Below, one piece after another: positions 1 to 6,742 of a stretch of DNA of 11,840 bases. The position numbers and the translations under genes are program-made. The stretch covers positions 1 through 11,840 of the forward strand of contig DAOVGF010000096.1 of assembly GCA_030672545.1 (NCBI GenBank), in the 5' to 3' direction. The notes beneath the pieces are model-generated. The model saw only the letters and a list, made by a program, of their open reading frames with translations, searched no databases and had not been told where the DNA came from. The first letter of the stretch is position 1. Each line of letters opens with the position of its first letter. The stretch is from Candidatus Aerophobota bacterium. GTDB lineage: Bacteria; Aerophobota; Aerophobia; Aerophobales; Aerophobaceae.

Positions 1-385
1 GGATCTACAAGGAAAAGGAGAGAAGATTCTCTTGGTAGAAGATGAGGATGAGGTACGCAAGATTGCCCAAACCATTCTCAGTGAAAATGGTTACCGGGTA
101 TTTGAGGCTAAGAACATAGAAGAAGCTCATAGGATCTTTGAGAAAGAAAAAGAAGATTTCAATCTTATCTTCTCTGATGTGGTTCTGCCTGATGGAACTG
201 GTCTTGAGTTAGTAGAGGAGCTTTTATCCAGGAAGCCTAATTTACCTGTTCTTCTCTCCAGTGGCTATGCCGATAGGAAATCCCAGTGGCCCCCGATCGA
301 GAAGAAAGGATTTCCCTTCTTGGAAAAACCTTACTCTTTAGCTACCCTGCTTCGAGTCGTAAGCGAAGCACTAAAGCTACCTTGA
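1..385 (+). CDS. Receiver domain at the C-terminus of a probable hybrid sensor histidine kinase (5' end outside window)
   Basis: The reading frame is open from nucleotide 2 to the TGA at 383-385, so the gene enters from the left edge. A TTG at 32 could be read as a start, but it lies inside the first beta strand of the domain (KILLVEDEDEV), so translation almost certainly begins upstream. The visible part is one complete CheY-like receiver domain. It has an acidic pocket (EDED, codons near 38-49), the phospho-acceptor Asp in FSDVVLPDG (codon 176-178), the switch Ser in LLSSGYAD, and the conserved Lys in LEKPYS (codon 326-328). The lead-in DLQGKGEKILLVEDE is typical of receivers attached behind a PAS/histidine-kinase core, and the protein stops right after the domain. 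It probably receives phosphate from its own kinase core and passes it on. A stand-alone response regulator is possible but less likely. The signal sensed cannot be told from here. Confidence 0.85.
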   Translation, partial: DLQGKGEKILLVEDEDEVRKIAQTILSENGYRVFEAKNIEEAHRIFEKEKEDFNLIFSDVVLPDGTGLELVEELLSRKPNLPVLLSSGYADRKSQWPPIEKKGFPFLEKPYSLATLLRVVSEALKLP

Positions 386-437
386 TCGCTACCGAAATAG
401 CAGTATCTTCGCCGACTGGAGGACTGGAGCAGAGAAA

Positions 438-465
438 TTGACTTATTTAACCGTTAGATTATGAT
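438..465 (+). promoter_or_regulatory. Probable sigma70-type promoter for radC
   Basis: A -35 box TTGACT (438-443) is followed after 16 bp by a -10 box TATGAT (460-465), each one base from consensus. Transcription would start near 472, about 28 nt before the radC ATG. It lies in the 114-bp gap after the receiver-domain gene, which shows no clear terminator hairpin. This is a sequence match only. Confidence 0.55.
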
Positions 466-499
466 GAGAGTGAAAAGGGATCAGTGAAAAAGGGAGCAA

Positions 500-1216
500 A
501 TGTCGGAAGAATATTCCGGGGGTATAAAGGACTGGCCGGAAGATGATCGGCCCCGGGAGAAACTATTCAAATATGGTGAGCACACTTTAAGTGATAGCGA
601 GCTCTTAGCCATTATCCTTCGGACGGGGAAAAAAGGCCAGAGCGCTCTGGATCTCTCTCGAAAGATTTTGGACAAGTTCGGAAATTTCCGCAATATGAGT
701 CATACCAATATTTCCCAGTGGAGAGAATTTAAGGGAGTGGGACCGGCCAAGCTAACTCAGATCAGAGCAGCTATTGAAATTGGCCGAAGATTCCTCAGTC
801 AGGATAAAGGTAAAAAGCCACGGGTAAGTTGCTCCCGAGAAGTAGTTGATTTGCTGATGCCCCGGATGAGGGATTTAAAAAAGGAACTTTTCCAGGTTTT
901 GCTTCTGAATAGCCGCAACACTATCCTGGAAATAGCCGAAATAGATGAGGGAGGGGTAAATCAGGCTCGTCCCCAGGTAAGAGAAATAATGAATCGAGCC
1001 TTCCAGAACTTTGCTGCTTCTCTAATTGCCGTTCACAATCATCCCTCGGGAGATCCTGCCCCCAGCGAGGAGGACAAAGAGTTTACCCGCAGATTAGTTC
1101 AAGCCGGATTACTTATGGAGCTCAAAGTCCTTGACCATATCATAATTGGAGATAACCGCTATTTTAGCTTTGCTGATGAAGGTTTAATGGAAAAATTTAA
1201 CTCTCAAAGCAAATGA
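500..1216 (+). CDS. radC: RadC family protein (JAB/MPN-domain, UPF0758)
   Basis: This 238-residue protein has the full RadC layout. The N-terminal region (PREKLFKYGEHTLSDSELLA, about residues 18-37) is typical. A helix-hairpin-helix follows with KGVGPAKLTQI starting at residue 78. A JAB/MPN metal-binding domain runs from about residue 105 to the end. The JAMM signature HNHPSGDPAPSEED is intact, with His179, His181, Ser189 and Asp192. The length matches the family. The start is ATG at 500, preceded by AGGGAG at 491-496. The family's name comes from an old link to DNA repair that was later questioned. A metal-dependent role at DNA is inferred from the fold, and its actual substrate is not established. 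The next gene begins 26 nt downstream on the same strand, so the two are probably co-transcribed. Confidence 0.95.
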   Translation: MSEEYSGGIKDWPEDDRPREKLFKYGEHTLSDSELLAIILRTGKKGQSALDLSRKILDKFGNFRNMSHTNISQWREFKGVGPAKLTQIRAAIEIGRRFLSQDKGKKPRVSCSREVVDLLMPRMRDLKKELFQVLLLNSRNTILEIAEIDEGGVNQARPQVREIMNRAFQNFAASLIAVHNHPSGDPAPSEEDKEFTRRLVQAGLLMELKVLDHIIIGDNRYFSFADEGLMEKFNSQSK

Positions 1217-1242
1217 TAGAAAAGGAAATCTAAGGAGGAATT

Positions 1243-2043
1243 ATGTTTACTATTATTGCCGAGCGTATCAATATGACCCGGAAGATGGTCAGGAAAGAGG
1301 TATGGAAGAGAAATGTCAAATTTGTCACCTCAGAAGCCCAAAAACAGGCTAAGGCCGGGGCCACCCATATTGATATCAATGCCGGAGGAGACCCAAGCAA
1401 AGAGATAGAAGACATGAAGTGGTTAACTGAGGTAGTATCCCAAGCCACCGAGCTTCCCCTGGTATTCGATTCAGCCAATCCTCAAGCTTTAGAGGAAGGA
1501 TTAAAATTATCTAATCGACCGGGCAGCATAATAAACTCTATTACCGGAGAAAAAAAACGCCTAAAAGACATCCTGCCCCTGGTAAAAAAATACAATACTG
1601 GGATAGTGGCTTTGACCATGGATGATGAGGGCATGCCCGAGGACTATCAGGGACGCATGGCCATTACCAGAAAGCTAATCAAGTTAATTGAAACCGAAGG
1701 GATTTCTCCGGAGAGGATATATATTGATCATCTGGTCCGTCCCGCCTCAACCAACCCAGGACAGGCAAAGTTTATCCTGCAGGCTATTACGGATACCAAA
1801 AAAGAGTTCCCTCAAGTTCACATTGCCCTGGGCCTATCTAACATCTCTTTTGGATTTCCGGCCCGCAGTAAATTAAATAAGGTTTTTTTGGCCATGCTTA
1901 TTGCCGCCGGATGCGACGGGGTAATCATTGACCCCGGCCAGCCGGAAACAATGGCCACTCTTTTCTCGGCCCGGGCAGTATTGGGATTAGATGAATACGG
2001 TATAGAATACATTTCTGCTTACCGAGCAGGAAAACTAAAATAA
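1243..2043 (+). CDS. acsE: Methyltetrahydrofolate:corrinoid/iron-sulfur protein methyltransferase-like protein (pterin-binding TIM barrel)
   Basis: This 266-residue protein matches the AcsE/MeTr family across its length. Those enzymes move the methyl group of methyl-tetrahydrofolate onto the cobalt of a corrinoid protein, the bridge step of the Wood-Ljungdahl pathway. Visible landmarks are IAERIN near the N-terminus, HIDINAGGDP, the Asp in FDSANPQALEEGL, IINSITGE, IDHLVRPAS, LGLSNISFG and DGVIIDPGQ. Asn200 in LGLSN aligns with the Asn of the Moorella enzyme that contacts the pterin. The ATG at 1243 has an excellent AAGGAGG (1232-1238). No corrinoid protein, CO dehydrogenase or metF gene lies nearby, so its partner is unknown. 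It may act in acetyl-CoA synthesis or in another corrinoid methyl transfer. The gene symbol is given by family; family membership is clear, the exact pathway is inference. Dihydropteroate synthase is a relative but a poorer match. Confidence 0.85.
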   Translation: MFTIIAERINMTRKMVRKEVWKRNVKFVTSEAQKQAKAGATHIDINAGGDPSKEIEDMKWLTEVVSQATELPLVFDSANPQALEEGLKLSNRPGSIINSITGEKKRLKDILPLVKKYNTGIVALTMDDEGMPEDYQGRMAITRKLIKLIETEGISPERIYIDHLVRPASTNPGQAKFILQAITDTKKEFPQVHIALGLSNISFGFPARSKLNKVFLAMLIAAGCDGVIIDPGQPETMATLFSARAVLGLDEYGIEYISAYRAGKLK

Positions 2044-2053
2044 TGGAGCCCGT

Positions 2054-2170
2054 GGGGTCAGGTCTCAACATTTGACCTTACACCCGGAAAGCAGTGTAGG
2101 TAGTTGAACCAATATTAGGCTCCAGGACCTAACTTGGTTATACTTAAGGTCGAATGTTGAGACTGACCCC
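2054..2170. repeat. Palindromic MITE/REP-like element, copy 1
   Basis: This is a 117-bp element with near-perfect terminal inverted repeats. The left arm (2054-2076) begins GGGGTCAGGTCTCAAC and the right arm (2149-2170) is its complement, with one mismatch and one missing base. Inside is a second nested hairpin: ACCAA (2108-2112) with TTGGT (2134-2138), and TTAGG (2115-2119) with CCTAA (2128-2132). A related copy lies at 9589-9715. A 34-nt internal stretch (2078-2111) matches 29 of 34 bases of the minus strand of that copy, so the two insides point in opposite directions. There is no coding capacity, so it would move only with a transposase in trans. From memory, termini like these occur beside IS200-like/REP-associated transposases; that link is not shown here. 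It fills the gap between the convergent methyltransferase and higA genes, where it may also act as a two-way transcription stop. Confidence 0.85.
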
Positions 2171-2171
2171 G

Positions 2172-2486
2172 TTATTGAACATTATAAACAGGTAATGGCT
2201 TAATCTTTTTCAAGACATCTGATTCAGATTGCTGTGTAAAATAAAGATCCCATCTAAGTTGAAGATTCATCCAAAAATCAGGTGTTACACCAAAAACCTT
2301 TCCAAGCCTTAAAGCCGTGCTAGACGTTATCCCTCTACGACCATTAATGATTTCATTGATACGTTGATAAGGAACATGTATAGCGTTAGCTAAATCCCGT
2401 TGGGTAAGACCCATGGGGTTAAGAAACTCCTCTAAAAGCATCTCCCCGGGATGAGTTGGGGCTCTATGTGTTGGTATACGAATCAT
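2172..2486 (-). CDS. higA: HigA-family antitoxin (XRE/Cro-type helix-turn-helix)
   Basis: This 104-residue protein starts with the HigA hallmark APTHPGEMLLEEFLNPMGLTQRDLA. A helix-turn-helix follows, with the recognition region IHVPYQRINEIINGRRGIT at about residues 37-55. The family's closing motif SSTALRLGKVFGVTPDFWMNLQ is also present. HigA proteins bind and neutralise HigB and repress their own promoter. The ATG at 2486 has AAGGAG (2493-2498) six bases upstream. It lies 27 nt after the toxin stop codon, giving the toxin-first order typical of higBA. The TAA stop (2172-2174) touches the edge of the palindromic element: the shared string ATAACGGGGTC begins at the stop. The last residues are therefore where the element inserted, or close to it. 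Confidence 0.93.
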   Translation of the reverse strand: MIRIPTHRAPTHPGEMLLEEFLNPMGLTQRDLANAIHVPYQRINEIINGRRGITSSTALRLGKVFGVTPDFWMNLQLRWDLYFTQQSESDVLKKIKPLPVYNVQ

Positions 2487-2513
2487 TTTAATCTCCTTAA
2501 TTTTAGATATTTT

Positions 2514-2807
2514 TTAATGATAATTTGTTATTTCAACATAAGTAGGACCTGTTTTCGACCATACGAAACAAACTCGATATTGATCGTTTATTCGGATGCT
2601 ATATTGTCCCTGCCGTTCTCCTGATAAAGCTTCCAAGTTGTTCCCCGGAGGGACTCGCAGCTCATCAAGTGCTATCGCGGAATCAAGCTGATCTAATTTT
2701 CTCACCGCAATTCTCCATATGTTTTTTGCACATATTCTCATGGCAACCTTGGTGGGTTTACCATTGAAAATATCCTCAGTCGCCTTGTTTTTAAATAATT
2801 GTATCAT
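2514..2807 (-). CDS. higB: HigB-family toxin (RelE/ParE superfamily mRNA interferase)
   Basis: This 97-residue protein follows the HigB pattern. It starts MIQLFKNKATEDIFNGKPTK, continues with a helical middle (RIAVRKLDQLDSA), then LRVPPGNNLEAL. It ends with the catalytic-sheet motif QYSIRINDQYRVCFVW and the closing VEITNYH. Family members cut mRNA on the translating ribosome, and basic and aromatic residues of the last strands (here Arg in INDQYRVCFVW and the terminal His) are where catalysis is expected. The length is normal. The ATG at 2807 has no Shine-Dalgarno sequence, and the predicted promoter would start transcription at or next to this ATG. A leaderless message is therefore likely. 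The antitoxin gene follows 27 nt downstream with a strong ribosome site, which would favour antitoxin synthesis. Confidence 0.92.
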   Translation of the reverse strand: MIQLFKNKATEDIFNGKPTKVAMRICAKNIWRIAVRKLDQLDSAIALDELRVPPGNNLEALSGERQGQYSIRINDQYRVCFVWSKTGPTYVEITNYH

Positions 2808-2842
2808 GAATATATGATAACAGGGATATCAGGCTAGGTCAA
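2805..2842 (-). promoter_or_regulatory. higBA promoter with overlapping inverted-repeat operator
   Basis: Reading the minus strand, a -35 box TTGACC (2842-2837) is followed after 17 bp by a -10 box TATCAT (2819-2814). The -10 box is the left half of a perfect 6-bp inverted repeat, TATCAT (2819-2814) and ATGATA (2807-2802), separated by 6 bp. The right half contains the higB start codon. A repressor dimer bound there would cover the -10 box and the start site, as expected for autoregulation by HigA. The promoter lies in the 64-bp gap after the TPR gene, so higBA can be transcribed separately. Confidence 0.7.
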
Positions 2843-2871
2843 GATACTTAATTTTATATTTATAGACCCCA

Positions 2872-4131
2872 TTATTCCCGGAGACTCGAGGCTTTCTCAT
2901 ATTCCTGAACGGCCAGGTCATATTTCTCCTGCTGAATATAGATGTCTCCTAACAAATTATGGGCCTCTGCATCAGAAGAATCAAGTTCTACCACCCGGCG
3001 AAGACACTTCCCGGCCGGCTCAAGCTTTTTCTGGACTAAATAAAGATTAGCCAGATTGAAATGAGCCTGAGAGTTTTCGGGATGGAGCTCAATTTCCTGG
3101 AGATAATTAACTTCCCCTGCTGAATAATTCCCCATCTCATAGTAGATATTACCCAGATAGTAGAAGATCCCTTCCAGGGTAAGCTGATTCCTGGCAGCTT
3201 GCTCCAGTTCTTGGGCAGCCTCTTTCCACTTCTTTTGTTTCATCAGGACAAAACCCAAATAGTAGTGGGCTGAAGGCTGTTCCGGATCAATCTTTAGAGC
3301 CTCTCTCAAAGGAGGAATGGCTTGATCCCACCATCCCTGAAGGAGATAAAGATAACCCAGTTCTATATGAGCGGGAACACTGGTCTTATCCAACTGTATT
3401 ACGGCAAGAAGCTGCTTTTCCGCCTCGGCAAGTTCATTTTGGACCAGAAAAACTTTGGCTAGATGAAGACGGGAATTCAGGTCATTCTTATTCCTTTTGA
3501 TCGCTTCTCCTAACATCTTTTCCGCCTCTTTCCATTGGGTTAGTTGCACGTATACTGCCCCCAGTTCAGCATAAGCCGAGGTAAAATCAGGATTAATTCT
3601 GAGAACCTCCTTTAGTTTCTCCGCCGCTTCAAGGTAGTCCTTTTTAACCTTGAGGAGAATAGCCAGATTGTACAGGGAGGGAAGATGCGGCGAATTAATC
3701 TTCAGCTCCTTTCTATATTCCCCTATAGCTTCTTCGGTTCTATCAAGATAAAAATATATGTTGGCCAACTGAAAGTGGAGTTCGGGAAACTCCGGTTTCA
3801 ATTGGAGACAGGTCTTCACTTCTTTTTCTGCCGAGCGATAGTCTTTTTCTTCTAAGTATACCAGGATTAGATTGTAGTGAGCTTCAAAGTTATCCGGATT
3901 TATCTGGATAACCTGGTGAAATTGCTCTCGGGCTTCCTTTAAGCGACCTTGATGATAATAGGCTACCCCCAGGTTAATGGCTGACTCAAGATGCCCACCA
4001 GCCAATAAAATTTTAGACTGGACAAAGAACAAAATGAGCATTACCATTCCCAGAGTGACCACTCTCACCAGTAATTTCAGTGGAGACTTCCCAGATGAAA
4101 GTCTTCCTTCAATTCTTTTCTTTGAGTTCAT
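2872..4131 (-). CDS. Membrane-anchored protein with 11 tetratricopeptide repeats, coupled to tonB
   Basis: This 419-residue protein has a basic N-terminus followed by one hydrophobic segment (about residues 20-38), a signal anchor or uncleaved signal. The rest is an unbroken row of 11 TPR units, each 34 residues (the last 33), from about residue 47 to the end. Each shows the usual pattern of a Leu/Gly-x-x-Tyr helix A, an Ala-rich helix B and an asparagine/aspartate-proline turn, for example QINPDN and KIDPEQ. The repeats probably lie in the periplasm and form a superhelix for protein contacts. The start codon lies inside the end of the tonB-like gene (23-nt overlap, different frame), so translation is coupled. 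This points to a role with the ExbB-ExbD-TonB machine, perhaps as a scaffold. TPR proteins occur beside some other TonB gene sets. The exact function is unknown. Confidence 0.88.
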   Translation of the reverse strand: MNSKKRIEGRLSSGKSPLKLLVRVVTLGMVMLILFFVQSKILLAGGHLESAINLGVAYYHQGRLKEAREQFHQVIQINPDNFEAHYNLILVYLEEKDYRSAEKEVKTCLQLKPEFPELHFQLANIYFYLDRTEEAIGEYRKELKINSPHLPSLYNLAILLKVKKDYLEAAEKLKEVLRINPDFTSAYAELGAVYVQLTQWKEAEKMLGEAIKRNKNDLNSRLHLAKVFLVQNELAEAEKQLLAVIQLDKTSVPAHIELGYLYLLQGWWDQAIPPLREALKIDPEQPSAHYYLGFVLMKQKKWKEAAQELEQAARNQLTLEGIFYYLGNIYYEMGNYSAGEVNYLQEIELHPENSQAHFNLANLYLVQKKLEPAGKCLRRVVELDSSDAEAHNLLGDIYIQQEKYDLAVQEYEKASSLRE

Positions 4132-6310
4132 AAATTACCTCCATTTGAATAATTATTCTGTTTTGCTTAATTGAAGAAGGAAAAGGCGGAAAAGGGGATA
4201 CTTCCCTTATTAGTTTGACCGCTGCTTCATCCAACAGAGGACAGCAGCTTGATACGACGAAAATATCCTCAACCTGCCCGTCTTTCCGGACAGTAATTTC
4301 TACCTTTACTCTTCCCTCTTTTTCCCTTTTTCTGGCACCGGAGGGATATTTCTTGGCTTTCTCTATTCTATCTCTTATCTGATTAAGATAGGTGACAAAT
4401 TCATCATCGGTTTTAGCCAAAATCAGATTTCGCTTCCCGGAGAGAAGAAATTCCTTCCTCGATGAGGAAGATGAATAAGCAGTAACCATAGGGACAATCC
4501 CGAGCTCGGCAGGGAAAAGATTATCTGACCTCAACTTTCCTCCTTCCCCAGTTGCCACCGCCAAGGAAGAGGGAAAAGAGGAGACAATCCCCTCCGGTGA
4601 GGGTGCCGGAAAGCCCGGGCCGGTGGGAGATATGTCTACTTCTGATTGTTTCTCCCACCGAACCGGCTGCTGGAAAAAGAGGAAGTCAAGAAGGGTTTTC
4701 TTTTGTTCGGTCAATAAATCTACCCTGCCGGGGATAGAGGAGTTCATCTCTACCCCCAGGGGATTTTCTCTTTTTCTAATTGGACGAGCAGAGACCTTCC
4801 AGGGCAGATTTGAGGGTAGAAAGAAAAGAACAAAAGCCTCTTTTTGACTGGGCCCTCCAAGGGACAAGGAGGAAGGAAAAATTTCTTTTTTCCCCATATG
4901 GGTTGAGCTTAGGGATACAAAAAGGGGTAAAGGAGACAATTTTAGGCCAGGAGATTCCGTTTTGCTTACAAAGATAAAATCTGAGCGGGGAGGATCCTCC
5001 TCAGCACTGAAGAATTGGGGATGAAAAGAGGAGAGCAAGGCAGGGTTTCCCTTGACCATAAACAACTCTGACTCTACCTTATCGGATAAAAACTTAAAGG
5101 GAGAAAGAGAAGAACAACCGCTGTCTTTCGTCATCAGGGAGGTAACCGGATAAGTAGATGGGGAGATATCGCCAGGCAGAGGATAAGAATCACCTTCTGG
5201 GGAAGAACCAGGCCATGAAGAGACCTCACTGAAATAGCTAAGGCCGGAACGGCCTTCTATCCTGAGAGACAACTTTACTGCAGTTGTTAGGGAAGAAGGC
5301 CAAGTCTTCAACGGTTGAGCATCATTCATTTCAGTACCAAAAAGAACCGGAGGATAGTTTTTCCCATTTCCTTCCGATAAAAATCTTCTTGGGGGAAAAG
5401 CTGAGAGTGTCCTTTCCTTCCGAGAGGAACCCTTCAGTTTCTGGAAAAAGTCAGATTTACCCTTCCCGGAATCCTGTTGGGGAAAGTGAGAAATATAGCC
5501 TGTATCTCGATATTGTGTCTGGTTAACTTTTTTAAGCCGCGGGCCTAGCCGATGGACAAATATGAGGGAAGAATTTATCTCCGGATCATATGCATCCACT
5601 CCTGAACTTTCCCTTCTCGGCGAAATAGACTTGCCGGCCTCGATTCCACTGAAACCCTTACTCGAAGAGGCACTGAGCATTGCACTTTGAGAGACTGTCT
5701 TTTTTTTAAAGATAAGGCTCACCGGCCCGGGAAATTCTGCTGTCCAGGGAGAGGAAAGAAATTCTTTTTCTTCTGAGCGAAAAGAGGAGGTAGTTGAGAT
5801 CAAGAAGCTTCTCCTGGAGGAAGAAATAGGATTGCTCTGGCTCTGAGGTACAAAGGCCGGATTTCCGGTGAGCTCGGATGAATAAGTTCTTTCTCTTAAG
5901 GCAACCGAAGATAGAGGAAGTTCAGCCAAGACCGGTTTAATTTCGCTTTGGGGAGAGCGGACTATCTTGCGGGTGGAATCTACTGGAAGGAGGATGGGCG
6001 CGGGAAACTTTTCCCTTTTAAGATCAGCGGAGGATGATTTGGTTAAAGAGTTAGGATGGGCACACCCCAGAAACAAATTTGCCTCCGGTAGGGAACTATC
6101 CTGAGGAAAAGATGGAGGTGAGCTGTTGGCTTCCGAGTTGAGACTAATGAGATTCTCTTTCGGCCGAGTAACCAATTGATACTCCAGGTACACATCTCGT
6201 TCTCTCGCTGGAAAGCGGGGAAAGAAAATATTTAAGGGTATCAGTAGAATTCCCAGGTGAGTTAGGAGGGAGAGCAAAACAAAAAAACGAGTTCCGGAAA
6301 TAAAGGACAT
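4109..6310 (-). CDS. TonB-like energy transducer with an exceptionally long low-complexity linker
   Basis: The protein has 733 residues, while typical TonB proteins have about 240. A single N-terminal membrane anchor (about residues 8-30, FVLLSLLTHLGILLIPLNIF) is preceded by a short cytoplasmic tail. A canonical TonB C-terminal domain fills about residues 635-733. It has YLNQIRDRIEKAKKYP with the diagnostic Tyr-Pro at 655-656, then GRVKVEITVRKDG, a SSCCPLLDEAAV helix and SPFPPFP. Between them lie about 590 residues rich in Ser, Phe, Pro, Leu, Glu and Lys with no clear repeat and no further domain that I recognise. The usual Pro-Lys/Glu-Pro spacer is absent. The frame is open throughout and begins immediately after the exbD stop, so it is not a chance open frame. 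The ATG at 6310 has GGAGAGGGA just upstream, within exbD. Its expected job is to carry ExbBD-harvested proton energy to BtuB at the outer membrane. Confidence 0.88.
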   Translation of the reverse strand: MSFISGTRFFVLLSLLTHLGILLIPLNIFFPRFPARERDVYLEYQLVTRPKENLISLNSEANSSPPSFPQDSSLPEANLFLGCAHPNSLTKSSSADLKREKFPAPILLPVDSTRKIVRSPQSEIKPVLAELPLSSVALRERTYSSELTGNPAFVPQSQSNPISSSRRSFLISTTSSFRSEEKEFLSSPWTAEFPGPVSLIFKKKTVSQSAMLSASSSKGFSGIEAGKSISPRRESSGVDAYDPEINSSLIFVHRLGPRLKKVNQTQYRDTGYISHFPQQDSGKGKSDFFQKLKGSSRKERTLSAFPPRRFLSEGNGKNYPPVLFGTEMNDAQPLKTWPSSLTTAVKLSLRIEGRSGLSYFSEVSSWPGSSPEGDSYPLPGDISPSTYPVTSLMTKDSGCSSLSPFKFLSDKVESELFMVKGNPALLSSFHPQFFSAEEDPPRSDFIFVSKTESPGLKLSPLPLFVSLSSTHMGKKEIFPSSLSLGGPSQKEAFVLFFLPSNLPWKVSARPIRKRENPLGVEMNSSIPGRVDLLTEQKKTLLDFLFFQQPVRWEKQSEVDISPTGPGFPAPSPEGIVSSFPSSLAVATGEGGKLRSDNLFPAELGIVPMVTAYSSSSSRKEFLLSGKRNLILAKTDDEFVTYLNQIRDRIEKAKKYPSGARKREKEGRVKVEITVRKDGQVEDIFVVSSCCPLLDEAAVKLIREVSPFPPFPSSIKQNRIIIQMEVIYELKEKN

Positions 6311-6718
6311 CTATTCCCTCTCCTTTCTCCCCGGCAAACGAGTGGCTATTACTATCCTCTCTATTCCGGCCCGGCTTATCATATCCATCACTTTTACCGG
6401 AAGATGGAAGGGAAGGTTCCCGTCGGCTTTAATGATTACTTCCTTCTTGACCCCTTCTTCCAGATAGTTTTTTAGCACCACGGGAAGACTCGTTAGACTG
6501 ACTGTTTTTCCCTTAACCAAAACCTGGCCACTCTCATCAATGAGAACTACCAGCCCTTCCTTTTGGATAGGAGAGTGCTGAGAGGATGGTAGCTCAAGCT
6601 GAACTCCTTTTTGAGCCAGGGAAGTTAAAAGAAAGAAGATTAATAATAGAAAAATGACATCCACTAAGGGAGCAATCTCCAGAGTAAGCGGGATTATCTT
6701 GTGTCTTTCCATTTTCAT
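6311..6718 (-). CDS. exbD: ExbD-type proton channel subunit of the TonB system
   Basis: This 135-residue protein has the ExbD/TolR layout: a short cytoplasmic N-terminus, one membrane helix (about residues 18-36, VDVIFLLLIFFLLTS) and a periplasmic domain ending KVMDMISRAGIERIVIAT. Asp20 in APLVDVIF is the conserved membrane aspartate that carries protons. The start is ATG at 6718 behind AGGAGG (6727-6732). A second ATG two codons later (6712) is also possible. The stop codon abuts the tonB-like start with no gap, and exbB ends 24 nt upstream. ExbD rather than TolR is preferred because the genes beside it are tonB and btuB, and no tolA, tolB or pal is present. Confidence 0.93.
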   Translation of the reverse strand: MKMERHKIIPLTLEIAPLVDVIFLLLIFFLLTSLAQKGVQLELPSSQHSPIQKEGLVVLIDESGQVLVKGKTVSLTSLPVVLKNYLEEGVKKEVIIKADGNLPFHLPVKVMDMISRAGIERIVIATRLPGRKERE

Positions 6719-6742
6719 TTTATTCTCCTCCTGATCGATATT

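Noticed and set aside
32..385. Stand-alone response regulator starting at TTG 32
   Set aside because: That start falls inside the first strand of the receiver fold, and the frame is open upstream to the window edge with residues typical of a receiver attached to a kinase.
2054..2170. CRISPR repeat or attachment site
   Set aside because: There are only two copies, 7.4 kb apart, each a single palindrome with homologous interior. There are no spacers, cas genes or integrase.
2863..2950. Terminator downstream of the TPR gene
   Set aside because: No stem followed by a T-run is visible in the 64-bp gap; the gap is better explained by the higBA promoter.
4552..5526. Plus-strand open frames opposite the tonB linker
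   Set aside because: They are short, lack ribosome sites and family features, and lie opposite a 733-codon frame with clear TonB ends. They are by-products of the biased composition.
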